From contig CAVQTK010000016.1 in the NCBI GenBank assembly GCA_963716455.1, positions 1 through 45,299 of the forward strand: a DNA stretch of 45,299 bases. Reading direction: 5' to 3'. The stretch's first letter is position 1; every line of letters starts with the position of its first letter. The position numbers were made by a program, and so were the translations under genes. Source of the DNA: CAVQTK01 sp963716455 (lineage in GTDB: Bacteria > Pseudomonadota > Gammaproteobacteria > Coxiellales > Coxiellaceae). The notes beneath the pieces are model-generated. The model saw nothing but the letters and a program-made list of their open reading frames with translations. It was not told the DNA's origin and did no database searches. Shown piece by piece: positions 28,486-38,980 of the stretch.

Positions 28486-29288
28486 AACTTCGGCCCACTT
28501 CCCATTATAGATGATAAAGGATTACTATTTATCAAACGAATAATTGACAATAAGCCTGATATTTTAATTGCAGATATACAAGAATTATATGCCAAAAGAT
28601 TTAAGGTTAAGGTTGCGCAATCAATGGTATCAAGGGCAATAAAGAAATTAAAATTTCGTCGTAAGAAAAAAAGTGAATACGCACTTGAATAAGACCGTAA
28701 TGATGTGAAAAAAAACGGAAAAAATGGGGAAGAGAAATGAAGAATTTCGATGCAAAAAACCTCATTTTTATTGATGAATCAAGGGCGAATTTACGAATGT
28801 CTAGCTCCTATGCGAGAGCAGAAGGCGGAAAACGGATTAAAATGCCAATTCCTTTTGAACATGGGCCACAATTTTCTATGATTGGAGCCATATCAATTAA
28901 TAAAGTAGAAGCAGCGTTATAGGGTGAATGGGCAACCAACGGCGATATATTTCATGCGTTTATTGAACATAATTTACTACCACAATTAAAACCAAAACAT
29001 ACTGTTATAATGGATAATGTTAAATTTCATTTGTAAGCAAGAATGAGAGAAACGATTGAATCGACTGGTGCAAAAATAATTTTTCTTCCGCCCTATTCAC
29101 CTGATTTAAATCCTATCGAAAATATGTGGTCAAAAATAAAAAATACGCTACGGAAATGAGCACCACGTACAACAAGAAATTTTAAAAAATGCATCAAGAT
29201 TGCATTTAATGAAATTTCTAAAACTGATTTGATTGAATGGTATAAACACTGCGGTTATGAGGGCGGATTAATTAGGATGCCGCTATAA
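28486..29288 (+). mobile_element. dead IS630-family transposase
   Basis: A former IS630 (DDE, mariner-like) transposase read in several frames. The helix-turn-helix tail of the N-terminal part is at 28500-28690 (DNKPDILIADIQELYAKRF, SMVSRAIKKLKFRRKKK), ending in a stop at 28690. The catalytic part restarts at 28737 with LIFIDES (first Asp), continues after a stop at 28920 with HTVIMDNVKFH (second Asp), and after a stop at 29035 with FLPPYSPDLNPIENMWSKIK (Glu). A final piece ends in HCGYEGGLIRMPL. At least three stops and two frameshifts make it non-functional. The catalytic triad itself is unmutated, so decay is moderate. Confidence 0.85.
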
Positions 29289-29371
29289 GTAGATAAAATT
29301 TAAAGGGTTTACTTTTAAATTAGCAAACAATTCACAAAAAACAAGATATGAAAAAAGCAATTAGTGACAAT

Positions 29372-29628
29372 AAATTAAAAATCAAGAAAGAGCACAACTG
29401 TATTTACTACATGCCTTTTTTTGTGGAATCAAACTTAGTGATTTTGACTACTCGTGGTTAACCTGCACTAAAATCAAACCCACTTCCATCAAAGAGCTAT
29501 TTGAAAAAGAACCTCCTTTTAGATTTCAACTTTCCAGAACTGGTACTCACAAAATAGACTTCTTTCCAAACATAGCCGGTAAATATTACATGATTAACGT
29601 CGAAGTAAATTTAAAAATTCCAATCTAG
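29372..29628 (+). pseudogene. unrecognised C-terminal fragment
   Basis: An open frame of about 85 codons without a clear start reads QERAQLYLLHAFFCGIKLSD and later GTHKIDFFPNIAGKYYMINV before a stop at 29626. Its last 35 bp overlap the convergent folE gene. The amino-acid make-up looks protein-like, but I do not recognise a family. It may be the tail of a gene cut by the neighbouring IS630 insertion, or chance. Confidence 0.25.
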
Positions 29629-30184
29629 TTCGGTCATCTTGGCGAAATAAACCTAACATAACCGACGTCGTCATTAAAGAATTCTGTTTTTCTACTCCTC
29701 GCATCATCATACATAAATGTTGAGCCTCGATAATAACTCCAACACCTTTAGCGTCAGTCATTTGAAGTATGGCTGAAGCAATTTGTTGAGTTAAATTTTC
29801 TTGCACCTGTAATCGTCTTGCAAACATGTCAATAACACGGGCAAATTTTGATAACCCTAAAATTTTTCCATTAGGCAAATAGGCAACATGACATTTGCCA
29901 ATAAAGGGTAAAAGATGGTGTTCGCAAAGCGAATACAATTCAATATCTTTGACAATGACCATTTCATCCATGTCAGATTTAAATATAGCACCGTTAACAA
30001 TTTCTCTTAAATCTTGATGATAACCCTGTGTTAGATATTGCAAAGCTTGCATCGCACGACGAGGGGTTTCTTTCAACCCTTCTCGCTGTGGATTTTCACC
30101 CAAAGCTATCAACAAATCATAAATTAACTCGCTTTGTGATCTCTCAACTGACAAAGGAGAAGACGGTTCGGTTAGTTTTGACAT
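29594..30184 (-). CDS. folE: GTP cyclohydrolase I
   Basis: FolE converts GTP to 7,8-dihydroneopterin triphosphate, the entry to folate and to queuosine-type deazapurines. The 196-residue protein carries the zinc and active-site motifs SLCEHHLLPFIGKCHVAYLP, QVQENLTQQIA and the second zinc Cys in CMMMRGVEKQNS. Length is normal. It lies 3 bp downstream of the HIT-protein gene on the same strand, suggesting co-transcription behind the decayed gdh gene. Intact. Confidence 0.95.
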   Translation of the reverse strand: MSKLTEPSSPLSVERSQSELIYDLLIALGENPQREGLKETPRRAMQALQYLTQGYHQDLREIVNGAIFKSDMDEMVIVKDIELYSLCEHHLLPFIGKCHVAYLPNGKILGLSKFARVIDMFARRLQVQENLTQQIASAILQMTDAKGVGVIIEAQHLCMMMRGVEKQNSLMTTSVMLGLFRQDDRTRLEFLNLLRR

Positions 30185-30187
30185 AGA

Positions 30188-30532
30188 TTATCCTGGAGGC
30201 CAATGCATTTTTCTGCCACCTAATAGGTGTACATGAAGGTGATACACTGCTTGCCCACCGCCTGCATTACAATTAATCAAGACTCGGTAACCGTATTCTG
30301 CAATATCCAGTTCAGCTGCAAGCTTTCTTGCAACTTGTAACAATTGACCTGCTAATACGGTATCTTCAGCAGTAAAGTCATTAAGTGTATTGATATGGCG
30401 TTTTGGAATAATAAGTATATGTTGCGGCGCCTTAGGATCCAAATCGGGAAAAGCAATAACTTGATCATCTTGATAAAGTATTTTGGTTGGCGTTTCACCG
30501 CGAGCAATTTTACAAAAAATACATTCACTCAT
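30188..30532 (-). CDS. hinT: HIT-family (HinT-like) nucleoside phosphoramidase
   Basis: A 114-residue histidine-triad protein of the HinT branch that hydrolyses adenosine phosphoramidates. It starts MSECIFCKIARGETP (an FCKI type N-terminus), has AFPDLDPKAPQHILIIPKRHI, and ends with the triad HLHVHLLGG. The ATG at 30532 fits family starts; the open frame five codons further upstream is inside the preceding gene. It lies 1 nt after the stop of the gdh remnant and 3 bp before folE. Intact. Confidence 0.92.
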   Translation of the reverse strand: MSECIFCKIARGETPTKILYQDDQVIAFPDLDPKAPQHILIIPKRHINTLNDFTAEDTVLAGQLLQVARKLAAELDIAEYGYRVLINCNAGGGQAVYHLHVHLLGGRKMHWPPG

Positions 30533-30533
30533 T

Positions 30534-33500
30534 TTACTTCGCCTCAAGCCTACTATTATTAGGCAATTCTTGAGCTAGATTTTCAAGTTCACGAATAGCT
30601 ACAGAAATGATAGCAAATTCTTTAACACCCGTATTACGTAAATCCGTTAAAATATTACGCCATCGTGAAACTAAATGATGACGTCTATTAAGCCAAGCAT
30701 CAACTTGCCGAGTTACATTTTCTGTATCATGACGAATATGTTGTAATACTCTACATGTTAACTGTCGCTGAATAGTATCTAGATCTGCTTTATAAGTTGA
30801 TTTTGCTAGGAAGACCCATGAACTATCTCCACCCGTATAAGCATTAATTTGTTGACGAAACCAAATTAAATTTAATCGATCTAATAAAATAAAATAGACT
30901 TTAGCCACTCGTTTAATTTCAGTTTTTTCCGTAGCTCGCTACATCAACAATATTTAGAGAATGATACATGGGTTCCGCACAAGCGACTCTCATGGCGATA
31001 TCAGGAGGGACATTAACAGCTAATAAGGCATCACGGCGAGCTTCCAAGCGCATTTTGTCATCTCCTAAAATATATTTAGGTAAACGCCGAAATAAATAAA
31101 TAACTGATTGAGAAAAATTATTAATAGTTTCTGCTACATCTTGATAAGCCCCACGATGACGCAATAACCATCGTGCAGCGCGACGCACCAAAGTTACCGC
31201 CTCTTCTGTAATCTGATATTGAATAGACACATCCACTTTATAATCTAAAGATTTTACATCTGTATAAAATTCACCAAGATGGAAAATGGCATGAGCTGCT
31301 GCATAGGCACGTACAATCATCGCCACTGTAGCCCCTGTTTCATTTTGCATTTGAAAAACAAAGGCAATTCCCATATCAGAAACTACGCGATTGCTTAGCT
31401 GAGTGGAAATAATTTCTAGACGCAAACGATGCTGCAATAATATATTTCCGTAATGTTTTCTTAAAAGAGGAGGAAAAGCATCTTTAATATATTGGGTCAA
31501 ATAACTATCTTCCGGGAGATCAGATTGCCTTATTTCTTCATCAAGAATTATTTTACTGTAAGCAAATAAGATTGCTGTTTCAGGTTTGGTGAGACCTAGT
31601 CCTTCTAATTTACGCTGTAATAACTCTTTATTGCTCGGCAAAAATTCTAAAGTACGATCTATTTTACCGTGTTGCTCCTGCTCTTCAATATAGCGAGTAT
31701 ATAAAGCCAAATGTTTTTTAGAGGATGCGGCTAGCCAACTAATAGCTCGATTTTGTTGATAATTGTCCTGTAATACTAAATTGGCTACTTCATCAGTCAT
31801 TTGAGCCAATAATTTATTTCTCTCTACTTCTGTCATTGCCCCAGAAATAACTACTTGGTTTAGTAATATTTTAATATTAACTTCATGGTCAGAACAATCT
31901 ACCCCACCGGAATTATCCACAAAATCAGTATTTATTTTTCCGCCATTTAATTCATATTCAACTCGAGCGAGTTGGGTGAAACCCAAATTCCCACCTTCGC
32001 ATACCACACGTGTCCTTAACTCATTACCATTTACTCGTAACACATCGTTACTTCTATCGCCTACATCATAATGAGATTCGAAACTGGCTTTCACATAAGT
32101 GCCAATTCCGCCGTTCCAAATTAAATCAACTCGCGACTTTTAAGATGGCGCGAATTAAATCTGTTGGTACTAACACATCTTTATCTGATATCTAAAAGTT
32201 GTTTAACTGCAGCAGAAATTGTAATAGATTTTGCTGATCGCGAATAAACACCACCACCTTGGGAAATTAATTCAGGTCGATAATCAGCCCAAGTGGATCT
32301 GGGTAATTCAAATAACCGTAATCTCTCAGCATAACTTAGTTTTGGATCAGGTTGAGGATCTAAAAAGATATGCTGATGGTTAAAAGCTGCCACAAGTTTG
32401 ATGTGAGGTGACATGAGCATACCATTACCAAACACATCCCCACTCATATCTCCTATACCCACAACAGTTATTTCAGTGGTATCTACATTTATGTCCAGTT
32501 CCTGAAATTGTCTTTGGGCAGATACCCATGCGCCCCGAGCAGTAATACCCATTTTTTTATGATCATAACCTGTAGACCCCCCAGAAGCAAAAGCATCACC
32601 TAACCAATAATTGTTTTCTAATGCTATATTGTTAGCAATATCTGAGAAGGTAGCAGTTCCTTTATCTGCTGCAACTACCAAATAAGGATCAGCATCATCA
32701 TAACAAACCGAATCATCCGGTGGGATAATTGCATTCTCTTGTAAATTATCCGTAACATCCAATAATCCGCGAATGAATTCACGGTAACAACTAATAGCCA
32801 CTTCTAAAATTTCTTCTCTACTACCTTCTGACGGTAAACGTTTAGGAAAAAAACCTCCTTTGGCGCCAGCAGGAACGATTAGAGCATTTTTTACATTTTG
32901 TGCTTTCATTAACCCTAAAACTTCCGTACGGAAATCTTCACGACGATCTGACCATCGGATACCTCCACGAGCTACTTTTCCGGCACGAAGATGTATACCT
33001 TCAAATCGAGTAGAATAAACATAAATTTCATACTTGGGTAAGGGCAAAGGTAACTCAGGTACTTTTAACGAATTAAGTTTAAAAGATAAATAAGGTTTAT
33101 TCTGTCCGACATGGTCTAGCTGGAAATAATTGGTGCGCAAAGTGGCATTAATAACATTTAGGTATTGGCGCAAAATTCGATCTTCATCTAAAATACTCAC
33201 AGTATCCAACAATTTGTAGATTAGTGATTCAATTTCTGCAATTTTTTCTTGGCTTTCTGTAATTTTCTGTGGATCAAACCGATGTTGAAATAATTCAACT
33301 AAAAGTTTAGCTATTGCTGCATTATTTACCAAAGTTTCAGCTATATATTCATGACTAAAAGTAAAGCCAATCTGACGAAAATAACGAGAATAGGCTCGCA
33401 AAATAGTGATTTCTCGCCAGCTTAATTCCGCTTCTAATACTAGACGATTAAAAGAATCATTGTCTGCATCCCCCAGCCAAACTTTATTAAAAGCTTGCTG

Positions 33501-35415
33501 GAATATTCCTTTTACTTCTTCTACTTCGAATTCAGGCTCTCGAGAGTAAGTCATAGCAAAATCATTAATCCAAAATTGATGTCCCTCTTTGGTAACAATA
33601 CAATAAGGCTGCTCCCCTTCAATTCGCAAACCCATATTTTCCAACATAGGTAATGCATCGGATAATGGCACGGTAAAATTAGCTCTGTAGAGCTTAAATC
33701 GAATTACATCTTTAGATGCACCTAAAGGACGATAAAAACTCATTCCCAACATACTATCAGAAGTGAGTTTTTCAATTTGCTCAATATCAAATACGGCATT
33801 ACGCGGTGCAAAAGTTTCACGATATCCAGCCGGAAAAGCGTTTTGATAACGGCTCCACCAATCCAATACCGCGTGTTTCACCAAAATATTCAACCACACT
33901 TTCACGAAAACCATCTTGCCAAGATTGACCTACGGTAATGAGCTTTTGTTCGATCTGCTTTAAATCATAAGGTTTACGTTTTAGTGGATCGACCCGAATA
34001 ACGTAATGGATACGAACTAATATAGAAGCAGAAAAATGAGTACTTAAAGAAACTTCTAAACCGCCTAAATCTTTTTTCAAAATATCTTGCATTTGTCTAG
34101 CTAAATCAGCATTAAAGTTTTCTCTTGGAACGTAAACAAGACATGAAATAAAACGTCCATAGGCGTCTTCTCGAGCAAACAGGCGGATCATACGACGTTC
34201 TTGTAAGTGAAGGATCCCCATCGCTATACTATATAATTCATTTGGTGAGCCATGAAATAAGTCATCACGCGGCAAAGTAGATAAAATATGTAATAAATCC
34301 TTGCCTGCATGACTACGCAAAGGTAATCCCGATTTTTTGAAAATGGATTCTACTTTTTTGCGAATTACGGGGATCAATTTAGGACTGCCAGTGTAAACAG
34401 AGGAAGTATATAATCCTATAAAACGACGTTCTCCTACTAAATCCCCTTCTTTGTTAAAAAGCTTAATTCCTATACAATCGGTATAAGCACGCCGATGTAC
34501 TGTTGAGCGTGTATTCGTTTTAGAAATAAGAGGTATATTTTTTTTTGATAATGCGAATTTACGAGCGGCTTCTGGAAGTTCAGAAAAATGCCGATAACTT
34601 TTACTTTGCGAATCATCTCGCAGCACACCCAACCCAGAGCCAGGTACCAAATTCAAAGCACGATTGTCTCCTTCGCCTACTACTTTGTAATCACGCATAC
34701 CTAAAAAAGTGAAATGATCCTCTAGTAACCATTCCATAAAAGCAATAGTCTCTTTAATGTCTTCATTTTCTGTATCTCTTTTCATTAATTCGTTAATCGT
34801 CGCTTTTACTTTTTGCTGTATATTCGACCAATCGCTAACCGCAGCGCGTACATCATTGAGCACCCTAACTACATTGGCATGTATTTTAGCTAACATTTTT
34901 ATGTCAGTTTGGCGATCTATTTCTATATAAATTGGGGATTCTAATACTGCTTCAGAATGCTGATCTTCAAATGACAGGATATTAATTATTTCTCCTTGTT
35001 CATCACGGACAACACACATACCACCCATATGTATCATTAAATGGATAGTTAACCCCATTCGATTGAGTTCCATCCGCATGGAATCCACTAAAAACGGCAT
35101 ATCATCTGTAATAACTTCAATAACCGTATAAGGTGATTGCCACCCGTGCTCGGTATAGAGAGGATTAAAAACCCTGACCTTTAGTTCTTGGGCAAAGCGC
35201 CTTTTCATTAATTCCCAATGTGAAAGCGCCGCTCCATATAAATCAGCTATACTTCTGGCCTCTAAATCTTCAATGCTAGAATGGGTATAATATAAACGAA
35301 TAAATTGAATGAGCGGATTTGATTCCGTTTGATCAGCAGGAAATTGCTTAACAGTGTAAGCAACAATTTTATTAATTAAAACAGCAGTCGGAGGATGTTG
35401 TTCATAATTTATCAT
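30534..35415 (-). pseudogene. gdhB: large NAD-specific glutamate dehydrogenase (180-kDa class), multiply frameshifted
   Basis: The former enzyme of about 1,620 residues oxidises glutamate to 2-oxoglutarate and ammonia with NAD+. Four long pieces read in order: 35415-33817 (N-terminal ACT-like domains, DDMPFLVDSMRMELNRMG), 33914-32181 (catalytic core with RGGIRWSDRREDFRTEVLGL, VPAGAKGGFF and GIGDMSGDVFGNGM), 32094-30919 (VDNSGGVDCSDHEVNIKI) and 30908-30534 (C-terminal helical tail). Frameshifts lie near 33870, near 32190, near 32130 and near 30935. Between the second and third pieces the bridge VPTDLIRAILK is readable in a further frame, so two indels lie within about 70 bp. At least four indels make this a true pseudogene. 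The original start ATG at 35415 has AAAGG ahead of it. Confidence 0.92.
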
Positions 35416-35595
35416 TTTTTAACCTTTTTTATTTAACATAACATCTATCCTTATATTAAATAATGGCCATTTTTAAGAAACGGAATTGAGCCATTGCCTT
35501 GCAATCCTCATAAAATTTGTTTATCATATTGTATTACATCGCTTTTTTAAAAAAAAATTAGCAGGTATTAATAATTAAAGCAAATTTTTTGCTAT

Positions 35596-35638
35596 CTTAC
35601 TCTCCTGTTAAGCAAAAAAAAAGCAAATAGACTATAAT
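35596..35638 (+). promoter_or_regulatory. candidate pmrA promoter with PmrA-type half-sites
   Basis: CTTACT (35596-35601), five bases, then GTTAAG (35607-35612) make an 11-bp-period pair, each one base off the CTTAAT/G half-site. A perfect TATAAT -10 hexamer follows at 35633-35638, 20 bp downstream. This geometry fits a response-regulator-activated promoter and suggests autoregulation. It resembles the site at 2700-2716. Confidence 0.5.
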
Positions 35639-35657
35639 TATTAAAAAAGGTTTAAAA

Positions 35658-36326
35658 ATGCGCATATTACTTGTTGAAGATGATGAATTATTGGGCGATG
35701 GAATCCGTACTGGTTTAAAACATTACGGTTATACAGTAGATTGGGTAAAAGATGGCCGCTCTGCTCATCGTGTTCTCACCTCTCCTCATGAAGAATTTGA
35801 TGTGATTGTCCTAGATTTGGGACTACCTAAACTTTCTGGTTTAGATTTACTTAAAAGTATTCGGGAACGTCATATCACCATTCCTGTAGTAATACTCACT
35901 GCTCGTGAAACCGTTGAAGATCGTGTTAAAGGTTTAGACGCAGGCGCTGATGACTACTTAACGAAACCTTTCGACCTTGATGAACTCTGTGCACGAATGC
36001 GAGCATTGCAACGCCGTTCTAAAGCCAGAGCTCATCCAGTCATTACTTATAGTGATATTGAACTTGACCCTGCCTCCCACACTGTTCAAAAAGAAGGTAA
36101 AGATGTTATTATCTCACGACGAGAATTTGCCTTATTACAAAAATTATTAGAAAACACCGGCCGGGTAATTTCTCGGGAACAACTTAATCAAACTCTTTAT
36201 GGATGGGGTGAAAACATTGATAGCAATGCACTAGAAGTTCACATTCATAACTTACGTAAACGTTTTGGAACACAGCTAATTCGTACTATCCGCGGCGTAG
36301 GGTATATGATTTCCAAAGAAGAATAA
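35658..36326 (+). CDS. pmrA: OmpR-family response regulator, PmrA/QseB type
   Basis: A 222-residue two-component response regulator. The receiver domain (1-116) has the acidic pair D8/D9, the phospho-acceptor D53 in VLDLGLPK, T81 and K103 in LTKPF. The winged-helix DNA-binding domain (about 125-220) shows SRREFALLQKLLENTGRVISREQL, SNALEVHIHNLRKR and IRTIRGVGY. In Legionella and Coxiella the PmrA member of this group controls many type IV secretion effectors; assignment as PmrA rather than QseB is by similarity and context. AAAGG lies 7 nt before the ATG. Its stop overlaps the pmrB start (TAATG). Intact, while the kinase gene is broken. Confidence 0.85.
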   Translation: MRILLVEDDELLGDGIRTGLKHYGYTVDWVKDGRSAHRVLTSPHEEFDVIVLDLGLPKLSGLDLLKSIRERHITIPVVILTARETVEDRVKGLDAGADDYLTKPFDLDELCARMRALQRRSKARAHPVITYSDIELDPASHTVQKEGKDVIISRREFALLQKLLENTGRVISREQLNQTLYGWGENIDSNALEVHIHNLRKRFGTQLIRTIRGVGYMISKEE

Positions 36327-37737
36327 TGACACCCTCTATACGAACTTTTTTATTAATTAATTTATTACTTAGCGTTACTCTAATTACCTCTTTAGCCATA
36401 ATTGGCAACTTGGTTCTTTCTCATCAGGATATCCAAAAGCAACTTGATACTCAGTTAATACATACAACAGTGAGCATGCGAGCACTGTTAAGCATTGATT
36501 TAAACCAAACAGATCTGCAAATCATACAAAAAACTCTTTATTTGGATAGAAAAATAGATATTCAGGAATCAGAGCAGCTTCATCCTCCTTATGCTCCGTT
36601 TATGAATGGCAAGGAAAGTCATTTTTTTATTGAATTTCAAGTATGGAACTCGAAAAAACAACTGGTGCTAAAATCACCAGGCGCTCCCCTAATCCCTTTT
36701 TCTAATGGGGAATTGGGTTTAACCACTGCTACTTTTTTTCATCAAAACTGGCAAGTGAATACAATTAAAAGTATAGATAATCGCTATACTATCATGGTGG
36801 CAGAACATGCTAATTATCGTCAAAAATTAGAGAGCCGCTTAACTCAAGATTCTATTTTTATTATGCTGCTTAGCTATCCTTTCTTAGGTGCACTCATTTG
36901 GTTTATTGTAGGAAAGGCGCTACTCATTCTAAAAAGAGTAACTCGCGAGGTGAGTAGTCGTGCACCAAGTTATTTGGAACCTGTAGATTTGACTGCTGTA
37001 CCGGCAGAAATTGTTCCCTTAGTAAAAGCTTTGAATAATCTTTTAGGCCGGCTAAAAGAAGCCTTTGAACGAGAAAAGCGATTTACTGCTGACGCAGCTC
37101 ATGAATTGAAAACACCTTTAGCAGCAATTAGCACCCAAGCACAAGTAGCATTACGTACCACAGATGAAAATGTTCGCCGTGAGGCCATATCTAAAATCCT
37201 CGAGGGAGTAAATAGAAGTACACACATCATACAACAATTGCTAACCCTTAACCGCATGATGCCTGAAGCGACCTTTCAAGAATCAATACCTGTTAAATTA
37301 GCTAGAGAAGTTGCAGACGTGGCCGCTGTACTTGCACCTGAAGCAATTCATAAAGATATTGAGCTGGAATTTTTGACACCAGACTCAACTGCAACTATTT
37401 ACGGTAATGCTACTGCTATTAACATATTAATTAGAAATCTTATTGATAATGCTATTCGCTATACCCTGCGGGGTGGCTCAGTAATTGTAAAGATTGAAGA
37501 AACTTCTGACAATGTTTCACTCATTGTGACTGATAATGGTCCTGGCATTCCCGAATCTTTACGGAAAGAGTCTTTGAAAGATTTTATAGAGTAATAGGAA
37601 ACGAAAGTTCTGGCAGTGGTTTAGGCTTAGGAATTGTTCAGCAAATTGCCAAGTTACATCGCTCCGAGGTTTTATTACTGACACCTGAAAATGGAGTAGG
37701 TTTAGAAGTACGCGTGGCTTTTCCTAAAAATAAATAA
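36326..37737 (+). pseudogene. pmrB: sensor histidine kinase PmrB/QseC type, frameshifted in the ATPase domain
   Basis: This is the partner kinase of the upstream regulator. It has TM segments at residues 7-31 and 176-199 around a periplasmic sensor domain, then a HAMP region and the phospho-acceptor H259 in DAAHELKTPLAAI. The ATPase domain follows with N-box NLIDNAIRYT and G1 box DNGPGIPESL. After PESLRK the frame shifts by one (near 37567) and the original product stops at 37594. The lost tail is readable to 37737 in another frame: RVFERFYRV (F box), GSGLGLGIVQQIAK (G2 box) and the end VRVAFPKNK. The present product lacks F and G2 boxes, so kinase activity should be lost, although phosphatase or partner effects cannot be excluded. 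A single indel is the only damage. Confidence 0.85.
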
Positions 37738-38038
37738 AATATTTTTGTGAGCTAGCAAAGCGTAGGTGTATGAGTTATCGCCAAAAGGTTTTGCGAATTT
37801 GAATTTTCTGCAGCTATACCATGCGATTCTCTAAAAAGATTAACGCAGTGAGCATACATTGTATAAGCTTCCAAGATTTGTTTTCTTGGTGCCGGAACAT
37901 GAGAGATCAACGTATTTAAATAAGGTCAAGCCAATGACCAAATTCTGAAATGACGTTGGAGGGTAAAGTCTTAGAACAATTAATGCGTAATTTATAGCAA
38001 TTATAGGATACTGGCTATTTGGAATTTTCAATTTTATA
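37738..38038. other. gene-poor stretch with possible repeat-protein remnant
   Basis: These 301 bp follow pmrB. No intact gene is seen. A short + strand stretch near 37860-37950 reads LYKLPRFVFLVPEHERSTYL, faintly like the helical LP-x-x-x-R-x-x-x-L repeats common in Legionellales hypothetical proteins. This is too short to call. Confidence 0.25.
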
Positions 38039-38536
38039 TCAGAGGTGGTATTGGGGCCAATGTGTTGCTCTCTCTAGCTTTACAAACAATCGACTGCTAT
38101 AAATCAATAGATTGCCTATTCTGGTTACTTTTCTAGTTACTTTTCTTACTACAAAATCCTTAGCTTCTTTAGCTAATTCCATATCAACAACTAAGCTTTT
38201 CATGTCTAACACTTGCCCTGTCAGAGGATGAGTTGATTGTCGATAAGGATTATTCTTCCGACTTTGGTCGAACCAATATTGTAAGGCAGATAATTCAACG
38301 GCTCCAACATTGGTATTTTTGGGTTTAACTGGTAAGGTGAATATTTGATCGATAAGACAACATTTTAATCTTCCTGGAACCTTATCTGGATCAAGTCCTG
38401 CGGCTCGATAGAGTTGATCATTTTCAGAATCTTGCGTAAAAACTGAGAGGGATGATTTTTTTTCTTCAAAAAAAGGATTATTAAAATCTAACAATAATTC
38501 GTTAACCTCAATTTGAGTTTGAAAACTGTCTTTCAT
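38039..38536 (-). CDS. U-box-like protein, candidate secreted effector
   Basis: A 165-residue protein without signal peptide or membrane segment. Residues 57-130 resemble a U-box (E2-binding E3 ubiquitin-ligase fold): LKCCLIDQIFTLPV lines up with the L-x-C-P-I-x-x-x-x-x-x-P-V start, ALQYWFDQ with the central I-x-x-W-L helix, and HPLTGQVLDMKSLVVDMELAKEAKDF with the P-L-T-x-x-x-L second loop and C-terminal helix. U-boxes are eukaryote-like and, in Legionella, occur in injected proteins such as LubX. The Pro after the first Cys is replaced by Cys and the D of D-P-V by Leu. A stop lies three codons ahead of the ATG, and protein-like but startless sequence continues upstream to 38816, so the gene may have lost its N-terminus. 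Function is inferred only. Confidence 0.55.
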   Translation of the reverse strand: MKDSFQTQIEVNELLLDFNNPFFEEKKSSLSVFTQDSENDQLYRAAGLDPDKVPGRLKCCLIDQIFTLPVKPKNTNVGAVELSALQYWFDQSRKNNPYRQSTHPLTGQVLDMKSLVVDMELAKEAKDFVVRKVTRKVTRIGNLLIYSSRLFVKLERATHWPQYHL

Positions 38537-38537
38537 A

Positions 38538-38816
38538 AAGTCTTTCTAAAATTGGAAGAGATATTGCAACAGTTGTACTTGATGTAATATCTGGTTCTGG
38601 TAAACCTAGCCTGGGGTAACAAATCCTGCAAGGCTGCAATAGTTCCTAGGCCTCTTCCTATCACTGATATAGTGGACCTAATAAGTTTAGATTCAAAAAG
38701 CCTTCGTTCTATAGAAATGACAGGAGCACTAATCTCGAGAAGTGCATAGTTAATATGGTTACTACTTACTATGGATTCAAACTCTGATATGGATTGTTCG
38801 AACTCTTAACTTACTT
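38538..38816 (-). pseudogene. degraded upstream part of the U-box-like gene
   Basis: On the minus strand an open frame of about 90 codons with no Met runs from the stop near 38817 to the overlap with the U-box gene start (EFEQSISEFE, then APVISIERRLFESKLIRSTI). A second frame near its end reads LPEPDITSSTTVAISLPILE and is open into the following gene region. Together they look like the decayed N-terminal part of a longer protein. Nothing recognisable is found in 38817-38980 apart from the terminator. Confidence 0.3.
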
Positions 38817-38980
38817 TCTCTTCGCATTATTAATACCTTTTAGTTTCTAATGATGGGAATTATACCTTAGCACTAAACGAACTAAATCTCGTCGGCTAGA
38901 GTATTAATGACTCAAGCATCGAGAAAAGTAAAAGACGAAGATTTTGCACGAAGTCTAATGAATGGGCGGAAGGTAAACCC

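Noticed and set aside
28395..28595. Minus-strand open frame of 66 codons
   Set aside because: It lies antisense to the IS630 N-terminal region, has no ribosome site and shows no recognisable family.
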